From contig NMRB01002272.1 in assembly GCA_002633025.1 (NCBI GenBank), forward strand, positions 29,498 to 93,497: a stretch of DNA of 64,000 nt, given 5' to 3'. The notes under the pieces were generated by a model. It saw nothing but the letters and a program-made list of their open reading frames with translations, was not told the DNA's origin and did not search any database. Position 1 is the first letter of the stretch; every line of letters starts with the position of its first letter. Below are positions 22,040-34,000 of the stretch, in pieces. The stretch comes from Notospermus geniculatus (Eukaryota; Nemertea; Pilidiophora; Heteronemertea; Lineidae). Both the position numbers and the translations under genes were made by a program.

Positions 22040-25000
22040 CTGACAAGAAAAATAAAAACATGAGGGTCAAGTATACTATAGTATTGTGATCCTTCTTCAC
22101 TGAACAGTTGTGGGGTTGTCAAAACTGGCATGGAGCCCATCACCTACATCTCTTCTTCAAGCCCCCCCCCCTCAGGGAGCCGTGATAGCGTCCAAAGAGA
22201 AAATTGATCTTGATCCAACTAAAGCTGCTTTTCCACGAGGCAATTGTGGGCGCAGAATAGGAGGCGGGCACGGGTGGAAAAAATCGAACCAACGTATTTA
22301 CCATTAGCTGTTTCACACGCACCCGCTCCCGCCACCGAAACCGCGTCCGCAAACGTCTCGTGGAAAAGCAGCCTTAGACTGGGTGAGTTTCAGGCAAAAT
22401 GTCAGAACAGTTTATCTGCCGATACCTTCATGAAGAAATAAGGAACACTTACTTAGACAGAATTTTCTCTCCTGAAAATGAGAAAGGAGAATATCAGATG
22501 ATGTCACATCGAAGCCCAGCCTCTGCTGAATTAGATAGAGACATATTTGTGCAAGGAAAATGGAACAGGACCATGATAGCCTGGAAACTTTTAACCTGCT
22601 CTGGCAAAAAAATAGGTGTTGCAAGTGATCATCATTGGTCATCAGTTTGTTCAACTGTTATCAAAGCTGTCCACTACTATTGTAAACCTGCAAAGATGTA
22701 CATTTCAGCTATTGTGTTGTAAAATCGTTAACCCTTTCCTCCAATGTGACAAGCACCTGCTTTTTTTGGAGCAGGTCACATTTGGTCTCACTACATTTTC
22801 CATTACCTTTTTGTCTCTTTTACTGGGTGTGAAGTGTGAATTCCAATACTAACATTTAAGGATGTGAAAATACAGGGGTTTACAGTATGAGAGAGAAATG
22901 ACATCATCTGCCGTAGAATCTTACCTTTCTCAACTCTTCTCTTTCTGATTACAAACACTACGACCAAAACAATGGCAAGGATGAACAAGGTGCCTCCAAT
23001 GCTGCCAAATACTGCAGCATACGGAAACTCTGAGCCGGGTTCAGTCAGGTCTGGTATTATGATCTTTCTGTAGTACACTTGATCTTCACCATCAACAATT
23101 TCCAGGTAATAATGGTTTATCTTATTTGCCTCAACTCTGAAAGTACGACTGTCCTTCTGGCCTCCTGTAGTATTGACAATGTCACAATCTTTTAACTGTG
23201 AAATTGATGTTATATCTCCATGACACCACCGTATTTGAATCTTGGAATTGTCGTACACGCCGTCAATGTTCGGCCATGACACTGTGATGTCATTGCCACT
23301 GGGAACCACATCCAGATCAACAGGTGGAGCCGCTGAAATTATACAATTCATTATTATGAGTGAATGCTTCTTTGGTTGTCCTTGTAAAAGTAGGTACCGG
23401 TATGGAATGCTGCTATTCGGCAATGTAGGCCTTCAATGGGAAATCAGGAAAATAAGGTTTTTAAAATGATCACAGAATCTCTACCCTCTCGCAGATATAG
23501 ACAAAGTGTTGATTTCAAAAATGTCCCAGAATGACAAGTGGGAATCTCGACCCCAGGCACTGTTTGTTCACCTTTGAAGGACAAGAAGACTTACCTTTAG
23601 TTTTTACCTTCAGAATGTCTCCATAATCACTACTACCAATAGTGTTGACTGCTTTTACTCGGAACTGATAATTTGTGCCATTCTTCAGTTCAGAAATCTT
23701 CTTGTTGACCGCCTTTTTAAAGCCGGGGTCTTTGATATCTTTAGCGGCCAACCTCCATGCATTCTCTAAGCTGGTGGGTTTCACTTCAACTGTGAACGTT
23801 TGATTCGATCCACCAGAGAAGTTACTCTTGAATGTTAGCGTCACCGAAACAGCCGTGACAGATACTACCGCAAGACAGCAAGGGGTGTATGGTGGACCTG
23901 GATGGATGTAAAAATAAAAGCAAACATAACTTTTGGTTCGTTGAACACAATGGGGGAACCCGCAAATTTAATAAATCAGCATTCATCCAGCAACCTCTCC
24001 ACATATTCTTGAAAGATTCCGTTCACTGTCTTTATCATCCCTAAACATTTCCCGGCGTTTCTGCACTTTTGAGAGAGGGCAAAGTGCCCAATATATATTG
24101 ATGCGGAAAGAATACTGAAATGCTCTTCCACAACCCTGCAATCCTAATGTTGTTGGTGCTATAGTGGATGCCAGCCATTACACAGACAGGGTCAAGAAGG
24201 GGCTAAGAGAGGCTTGTAAAATCTTCGAAGGAATACTTACCGGACTCTTGCAATTTGAAAGTGAAGATAGAAATGCCAATATCATTCGTCACTTTAGCTT
24301 TGTAGTCCCCATAGTCAGTCATGTCAATGGTCTTCTTCAATGTGTAAGTTGTGTCATTCACCTTAGATGCACTGAAACCTCTATCAGTGGCATTCTGGTC
24401 ATCTTTGTCCAGCCAAGTAACTTTGGTAGGAGGGGGATTGGCAATCACATGGAGAAAAAATGTCACCGATTCAGTCGGTTTTCTTGCTACTCTGATAACT
24501 TTGGGGTAACCAGGATTCCATTTGGCTTTGTCTGAAACAAAACAAAAACATGAGTTAATAATCCCTGGACAAAGGACAGGATACTTACTTTTAAGGACAG
24601 GATACTACTTACTTTTAACTTCTGGGATCTCTACTAACAAGAGCAACGCAAAGCGTAGCATATGCTCCTGACTGCCATGCAGTTTGTTGTTTGGTTGCAT
24701 TCAAGTGAAGGAATAAGTGGCAAGACACACAACACAGGAAGCTTGGAGAAATGATTTTTATTCTACAGATCCATGACATTGGTTGGGGACCACTGCGTGA
24801 AAGGACGACGTCGCGGCGCCCACGGTGTAACTCTGTTGGCGTGAAATTGCAAACTTCTGAGGCTCAAGTGAACATGGAAATGAGTTTACTGATTACAATT
24901 GGTTCTGCCAACGCAGATGAATATGTATGTGACGAGAATATTGTCATATCACAAAAGCAGAAATTGTTCAATCTTTTACAAAATCTGCCATCATGCAAAT

Positions 25001-28000
25001 TATCGTTGTCAGGAGCTTCGTTGACAGCTTCGATAGTTTGGTCCAGACAATTCTGTGTGAGATTTCACTTTTTTGCATCCAATTTGATGTCTTGTTCATC
25101 GGTGCCTTTTGACTTGATATAAGCTGCATTTCCTGGGACAGACAAACTGCTGGTCATTTTCATGGCATTCAGCAATGTGTTGTGAGGGTTTTTGGCATGA
25201 ATGTGATGCCTTGCTGGTGGGTGGGTGGGNNNNNNNNNNNNNNNNNNNNNNNNNNNNNNNNNNNNNNNNNNNNNNNNNNNNNNNNNNNNNNNNNNNNNNN
25301 NNNNNNNNNNNNNNNNNNNNNNNNNNNNNNNNNNNNNNNNNNNNNNNNNNNNNNNNNNNNNNNNNNNNNNNNNNNNNNNNNNNNNNNNNNNNNNNNNNNN
25401 NNNNNNNNNNNNNNNNNNNNNNNNNNNNNNNNNNNNNNNNNNNNNNNNNNNNNNNNNNNNNNNNNNNNNNNNNNNNNNNNNNNNNNNNNNNNNNNNNNNN
25501 NNNNNNNNNNNNNNNNNNNNNNNNNNNNNNNNNNNNNNNNNNNNNNNNNNNNNNNNNNNNNNNNNNNNNNNNNNNNNNNNNNNNNNNNNNNNNNNNNNNN
25601 NNNNNNNNNNNNNNNNNNNNNNNNNNNNNNNNNNNNNNNNNNNNNNNNNNNNNNNNNNNNNNNNNNNNNNNNNNNNNNNNNNNNNNNNNNNNNNNNNNNN
25701 NNNNNNNNNNNNNNNNNNNNNNNNNNNNNNNNNNNNNNNNNNNNNNNNNNNNNNNNNNNNNNNNNNNNNNNNNNNNNNNNNNNNNNNNNNNNNNNNNNNN
25801 NNNNNNNNNNNNNNNNNNNNNNNNNNNNNNNNNNNNNNNNNNNNNNNNNNNNNNNNNNNNNNNNNNNNNNNNNNNNNNNNNNNNNNNNNNNNNNNNNNNN
25901 NNNNNNNNNNNNNNNNNNNNGACCAGCTGATTCAGGAAGGCGATTACTACGCGCACTGGCATCACGACGGACTACATCAAAATTGGGTCATTTAAACAAG
26001 CTTTTCAGCAGTGATAAAAATACAAAAATCTGCATCATTAAATTTATTTATAACTACTAAAACTGCCAACAAATGTAAACATTCCACTCTTTGATCAGGC
26101 ATCGGCATATACGGGAGGCCTATATTTCGTCAGCGGCGATGTCTGTTTACATCCATCATGTGAATAGGCTGCTCATCAACCTCGGGGTTGAAATGGCGCA
26201 AGGAATACAGCAAGCTGACCGCCTTCATTTCTGATCATGCGAGCGATATCGGGCAGAGAACCACGCGAATTGATAGCCTAATTTGTTTTCTAAACAGCGA
26301 ATATCATTAGAATATCGCAAACAGTGTGGTTCTCGAAAAATGCGCCAAAGCTTTCGCGAAGTCGCACTGGCTTTCCTTACCCAGGTGGCCATAACGCATA
26401 TTCGCACATGCTTGGCGCATGCAATTTACGTGCCTGGAGCCGAGGCGTCGCACTTAGCGTGACGGAACAGAGGCGAAAACATAATGCTCCAGACTCTTTA
26501 GAGTCAGGAGCATAAAAAGTGCCTGAGGAAGACCCCGTTTGGGGGTCGAAAATTAGCAAAATTCGGAGACGACAATGTAATGTATTATCATTTTGTGTGC
26601 CATTTTTTTGTGCTCTATGTTGGATATCTGGCCAAAGGACACACTTTTAATAATTTACATTCTGTGGAAGATGCAGGTACTTGATGAGGGGATGTTAAAA
26701 GAATGTAAGTGATATGGGGAGTGAACAATGCTACATACAGACGTAAGGAAAGGAACGCCTGCTGTGATTTGAAACATGGGGATAAACAAGAAAACTCCAT
26801 TAACAGAGTGAAGTGAAATTCTTGGGTCCTAACAACTATGTTGTTTGTCTGTGTACGGTACTTACAGAGTATGTCCAAGTTGGTAGTGGCATCAGCATAG
26901 CCACCTGGTGAGTTTTCAACTTGACACCGGTAAGGTCCAGTCTGGGTGTAATTGATCCCTCTCACTTCATAAGTTCTTGATTTTTCATTTTGGATTTCTT
27001 TATTGTTGTAATACCATGAATAACTATATGTAGTTGGATTCCCACCACTTGCCTCACAGGTCAGGGTCACATCATCTCCTTCTTTCATTGTTTCAGGGTT
27101 TGTTGACAGAGATACACTTGGTGGATCTGAAAAGAGTAAATGCCAGCATCATGATTTTTATTATTCAGTATGGAGGAGAATCTCTCCTCAGTGGACACCT
27201 TTGCTGGGGGCATACTTTCTGCATTTCTATTGGAGACATCGACAGATCCACTTGGCTGATATTTTTGATGTGCTAGTCACTAGTCAGAGTGGCAGAAGAC
27301 AATACCAGGTGGGACCATTTGATGTTGGTGGTAACCTGACACACGTGTATTAACTTTACATCCCGGTCCTAGAAATTTCAGAGTAGATATACATGTACAT
27401 GCATAATAAGATTGAAATTGTGGAAGACTGTGAGTTCAATATTACTTACAGTATACAGTGACTGTAGTCTGAGCCACTGGAATGGAACCTCCCTCCACCT
27501 TGCACTCAAACACGGCCTGATTATCAGCCCTGTTGGCTGTCGTTGTCAAAGTACTTTTTCTTGTCTTGCCATTGTACTGAGCATCAGAAGTTGTAGATGA
27601 TATCCCAGAAGTCAGTTCCCCCCATGAGTTCTCTCCAGCTCTCTTCCTGTAGAACTGAATATCAGCTGCTGGGTTGGCACTGTCTGTCTCACACACAGTT
27701 TGAAATTGTTTCTTCTCAATGACTGGCTTCAGTGGTTTTTCTATCATTGTTATCTTTGTGGGATTGACTGAAGCAGAGAAAAAACAAAAAACATGAGAGA
27801 CAAAGTCAAGTAAGTGAAACTTAAATGGAATACCGGTAGGACTACAGTTTGTTACAACCGGCTTTCGACCTTCTCACTGACCAAACTCTTGTTGCGTGTC
27901 CATGAATAAGAAAGGTAAATCAAGTGGTCAAGTGGAAACATCAGCACTTGTCACCTCTTAGTAGTGAGTTCAATCCAGTTCACATATCAGTACCCGTCAA

Positions 28001-31000
28001 TTCTCAGACTGTCATTATCGACATTCGGGACACTCTTCAGAATGTACATAATTTTTTGTCACTTACCAGGTACACCAACATTACTGCTGCATAGGCACTG
28101 ATATAACGATTCCCCCTCCCACAACCTCTGGAGTTCCAGGGGAGGCATAATCTAATGATGTCTGATCTTTGATATCAGCATTTTCTGAAGACAGTCTAAC
28201 AGCTGATTGCTTTATGCAAATGGGTCTTGGGGCCTAACGATGTCAGGTCCCAAGTGAGCCTATAAAGAGATCCATTGTAGCAAAAATAGATAAGAGAGGA
28301 TCTATTTTTGATTGTAGTCATGACTTACAATAAACTGTGATGGTGACATCTTTCTTCCACTTGGTCTGGTCGTTTATCTTACACTCATACTTGGCTTGGT
28401 TGTCCTCTTTTCTTGCCGTGAATGACAGCTGACTGATGTAGATGGTACCACCATCTGAGGCTTGTCGTGTGTCTGTCGTGACACCAGATGTGATCTGCTG
28501 GTTGTTCCTGTACCATGATATCGTCCCGGGGGACCCAGAGTTACTGCTGTCTGTCTCACACTTGATGGAGGCACTATCACCAGCAGTGATGGGGTCGTTC
28601 GGTTTGTTAAGCATCTTCAGTTCTGTGGCAGACCCTGTAGTGTAAATATAACGACCTATTATTAATTCAGCTGGGGAAGGGTCCTTGACTTCGTCCTTGA
28701 ATAGGTGCAGGAAAGATCCATTCCGCAAGTATCAAGTAGGGAACTCTTTCTTGACAACACAACTTACACTGGACAGTGATGGTGACATCTTTCTTGAAGC
28801 TGGTCTGGTCGTTTATCTTACACTCATACTTGGCTTGGTTGTCCTCTTTTCTTGCCGTGAATGTCAGCTGACTGAAGTAGATGGTACCACCATCTGAGGC
28901 TTTTCGTGTGTCTGTCTTGTCACCAGATGTGACCGGCTGGTTGTTCCTGTACCATGATATCGTCTCGGGGGACCCAGAGTTACTGCTGTCTGTCTCACAC
29001 TTGATGGAGACACTACCACCAGCAGTGATGGGGGTGTTTGGTTTGTTGACCATCTTCAGTTCTGTGGCAGACCCTGTGAATTAAATGTTTGCCTATCACT
29101 CTCAGTCAGCGAGAGAAAAGACTAACCACATCCTTGGATTTGACAAATATCTCGTACAACTTTCAGCTCAACTCACGACTAGTTCCAAGAAAGCTGCCAG
29201 TATCACTCACTCGCACTGTCATAGATAAAGGACACAAATTCATCACTTTGAAATTTGTTTACCCATTTTATCAGCAGCCTAGTTTTTTAGACCCAAGTTT
29301 TTGGTTGTATTCCATTATTATGATATTTGGCACCACAATTCACTCATTCCATTTGTATGTGCACAGTTTATTTTGTCTAAATCACCAAAGCCTATAGTGT
29401 TGAAATATGAAAGCAGTTTACTTACACGTGACATTCATTTTAGTATCCGCTTGAGTAGTGAACTCATGCCCAAAGAGATCATAGGTTGATGTACATCTGA
29501 CTTTCACCCCATTCAGAGCCTTGGTTGCTGTGATTGCTACATCACTGATCCTGATCTTCCCTCCATATGCACCATTCCTCTCTGAAGATGAAATCCCTGT
29601 TGTGATATCTTGCCATGATGAACCAATATACTTAAACCATTTAATACTAGTGATGGGGTTACTCTCATCTGTCTCACACCTGAATGTCTTCACCTGTCCC
29701 ACCTGGACAGCAGCTGTTGGGTTGTTAATGAAGAACACTTTGGTGTTGGCGACTGAAATGAGAAACAAGGAAGGAGATCAGACAATTACAAACATTCTAG
29801 AGGATATAATCTTCTCGGTGGTTAAACAGCTCCATTCCAAGGAGAGTCCCCCACACTTGTTGGTCAGCTGGCCACTGTTTTTCTGACTGCATATTCACAT
29901 GAGTTTTCCTGTTCGCCTTCACATTAGCAGGCATTCGTAGGCCCAGTAGAGTTGGTTGACTGAGAGCAACATCTTCTGAGTTAGTTCAACACCAACATTT
30001 AGGAGGTGTTTTGGAGGCAATAGAGACCTTAAGATCCGTCATGTCGCCGTTGCTGTCCCCGTCGCGGGCAAACAACATCACGGCTTAGCGATGTTCAGAC
30101 CGCCTCATGAAAAAGTGCTTAAGAAAATTGACGTCCGCGATATTCAGTTCGTCTGCAAAACGATAGATGGCGTGCCGATCCCCACCAACTGATGATGTAG
30201 AACACAGAAATGGGAATCACGACGAGGACGGCGACGTGACGGATCTTAAGGTATCTAGTCACAACACAGATACAGATATCTTCGCAGAACACTTATCAAA
30301 CAATCCAATGTATAGTTACTACTCTGTGACATTGTACACATCTAAATGTCATTAATACTTATGACAATCTCTTCCTAACAAGACTTTAACATGGGTCTCA
30401 GGTTATCCTCGCTAGAGGGACATCCTATCAAAGAAGCCTTTCATCATAATATTCTTTGTGCTCAAATCATATCATAAAACCAGTCAAGCATTCATTCAAT
30501 CATTTTTAAAATGAGAACGTTCCTGGTATAATCTTTGGAATGTGGGTCTCACAGTTGGCAGCCGTTTTAATGAACAACATTTCAAGCCAAACAAGAATCA
30601 AATGATTTGTGTTCAAAATAATTGGGCAAAATATCAACAGGGATCGGAGAACTCGGTCAAGCATTATTAAGGCCTAGTCAATACATATGAAAACTGAATA
30701 ATATTACCCGGTATTTGATTTTGATTGAGAGAGTTTAGGAGACACACAAACGATGACAGATAGAATTTCAAAGCACGTTTTATACCACAATGAAGCCTCT
30801 CTATAAGGACACCCTGAACCCCTTGTATTGAATTTTATGGCATTTTCAAAGTGTAAGCAGAATGCAGGTAGAGGTCTCATAGCCTCGTGAAGGTCCCCAA
30901 AATGCTTGCCTGATACGTACTTCAAAGAATCAAGGCCTAGTTTTCAGCACACATTGATAAAACTGCAGACAAAGTTCTATTTTCAGATAGCACATACCGG

Positions 31001-34000
31001 TACTACACTTACATTGGCAAACATAAGCACTTTCTGAATTGAATACAGTGTGTCTTTAAGTCTGATATAATGGTGTCTTCTTTTGGATGATTTCAGGGAG
31101 AAAATGACCACAGAATTTAACAGACAGATTTCTTAACAAGGTTTACGCTACAGTTGAAGTGGAACCGCCCTGTAGAAGATCCCACAAAGGGGCTCAGAGA
31201 ACTCGGTCATGAATTAAAGCCTCAGTGAATACATATAAAAACTGATTTGAATTTGATCGAGACACTTTCAGAGATACACAAAGGATGACACAGATACAAT
31301 TTCTAAACATGATTTATGTCGACGAGTGGAGCCGCTTCATAAAAGGCACCTTAAGACTGATATATGCTGTCTTCGTTTGAAAGATTTCAGGGGACAAAGT
31401 GAACTCAGAATGAAACAGACAGAATTAACAAGTTTTACGCAACAGTGGAACCTCTTGGCTATATAAAACATACCATAAATGGTATATTATAAGCTGTCCA
31501 AACTGAAAAATCTCAACAAAATTGCTAACACTTTTTTACTCCAGTGGGACCTGTCTCTAAAGGACACCTCGACAGACAAGGACTCAGTTGAAAGGTGTCC
31601 TGATTACTGAGGTCAAAATGACTAAAACTGAAACAGACATGTAGGCCTACCTGAATTCTGAGTCAGTTAGTTATACTGGAGTGGGAAATCTCTACACGAC
31701 ACCTTTGAAACTGGCAGATATTGGCTGATATTCATAAAAGCTAGCAAATGCTTTTCCTTCAAGTTTTGTAGTGCATTTACATTGGCCCTTGCTGTGCAAA
31801 TCTTAAGTAAAAGCATTTGCTAACTTTTATGAATACCAGCCATTGTCTCAAATTGAGAGGTGTCCCACTCACAGAGGTCAAAGTGAACAGGAATGACCAA
31901 TTTGGATTGAACTTTGGTGTCCTGCTGGTAGGCAGATATAGCCACAAAATGTGAGCTAAGGTTCTACTTTATCAGAAGGAGTGATTACGCCTTTAAGAAA
32001 ACCTAACTAGGCCAGTCTTTGAGATTTATTCAAAAGTTTGATAATGGACAGGGAAGTTAGACGATATCAAAGAATACAAAAAACCTTTTTGTGTGGTGTG
32101 TCTGAAAGCACTAAAAATAGGCCTATATATGAATAGTCTTTGTCCTGGGTATGAGTAATGCTTATTCAAATATTATTGTCCGACCAGGAAGAAACCCTGG
32201 ATAGGTAAACAACCATATACCTTCTATGTAGGCCTAGGCCTTGTTTATCTAAGTGGGCAAATATCAGACGGTGAAGATGACCTAGATCCAATGTGAGGAC
32301 AATATCTTTTGTTAAATGGGAACACCGACAGTTTTTTTATTTGCATGTAGGCCTAAACATGCTAAAGGCTGTCTTTGTGTGGTGGTATTGATTTTGAATG
32401 TAAAGTTGTGTGATGGAATAACTTAATTCGTGATATAGGCCTAGTCTGTTGGAGACATTTTAGCCATTGTGTTGTACTGGGTGATTCAAGAATGCCATGG
32501 GGCCATTATCTACATGTAGCTCTCTTGACTGTGCAGATCGCAATAGGCCTATCTCACCTGTCTAGTATTTGTCACTGATTCAAGGGATGGTTATTGCCAA
32601 GACTGATGAAAACAAAGTGTCAAATGAGCTGACACCTGGAAGTTGGAATTGAGGCAGTCTAGGAATACCTGTCGGATGTCGCATTTGAGGAATGTCCTTG
32701 GTGAACCTGGATATTTCAATAGCTGATATGTATTTCGTAACAGGCAAGTAAACAGCCTTTGTTGATCATTCAGCGACATCTGACAGGTTTTCCTTGACCG
32801 CCTCACATTATGTCATTGTCAATTTTGCCTTGGCCAATTCATTTTGACACGCAGGAGCTGAAGACTGAAGAAATGATACTAGTATACCTACATGTAACAC
32901 TGTATGTTTTGGGGTTTGTTGTCACTGTCAAAGCTGGATATCCAGCAACTGTAGCCACGCAGTAGTACTCAGCCTGGTTGTCTTCTTTAGCCATCACCCT
33001 CTCTTGACCTTGAGTGACCTTCACTGGTGTACCTCCTGACCTCTTGAAGTAGATCTTCAGGGTCGGGGTGGGTTTACCACCTGTTGCTGTACATGTGAAC
33101 GTGTCCTTCTCACCTACATGTGATGATGTCTTCCCAGAGGAGACGACCACAGAGTCAGGCTTGTCTGAAAGAATAAATATCAAAGTCCGCAGATACAGTT
33201 TGCTTGTTCTGAAAGGGAAAGGGACAAAATACATGTCGTAAGACTAACCCCACAAATATTTGGATAGTTATCACCAACACAAAATTCCAACTTTACACAA
33301 AGAAAGTTTATTACTTTCAGCTATTGGGACATTACTTAGAAGAAGAAAAGGTTAAGTTGGCGGCCAACACTGATGCTGAGTTTAGTGTTACAAGTGTGTT
33401 GCCACAAAAAACTAGCCTAAAATTAGTCCCATTTGATACAGGGCAAATAATAAGGTGAACTCCTTAACTCTAAGGTCCACTTTATCCTTTTGTATTCTGC
33501 CCTGCAAACAATAGCTAAAGGTAAACCTTAGAGTTAAGGAAGCTTCTAGAATACGGCCCATAGCTTCCTACCGGACTCAAACCCACGGACCTTGCATACA
33601 TCTTCAATGGCAGAAAAATGGATATATATGTATTTGAGAGGGTTGACAGAAAGCTCTCATGGTACCATTCAGTTTGTATTTGAACAAATATAATTCTATT
33701 CCACATTCGTGGCTGCCATCATAGAGTGCCATCATGGTCATCATAATTATCAGCTTTTTATACTGGGACCATTTCAACAGTTTTTTTGAGAATACGGTAA
33801 CTTACAGTATACAGTAAGGGTCTTGTCACTGCTTGTAGCAGATCCTCCAGCATTTGTTGCAACACATTTATAAACTCCAGCACTCTCCTTCTTCACCTGA
33901 AAGTCATAACTTGATGATGTTGACACTTTGTTGTTATCCTTGTACCAGTCGTAGGTATCCCCGGGTGGTGAGGCTACACACTTCAGATTGAGTTGAGTTC

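Larger units (their letters stand above)
29753..32891. other. Long gene B intron
   Basis: Paralogous to 7337-10558. It carries two B-only fold-back elements (30026 and 31723). No exon seen. Confidence 0.65.

Noticed and set aside
25096-26060. Several long open frames across 25175-26060
   Set aside because: They exist only because N is read as open through the assembly gap.
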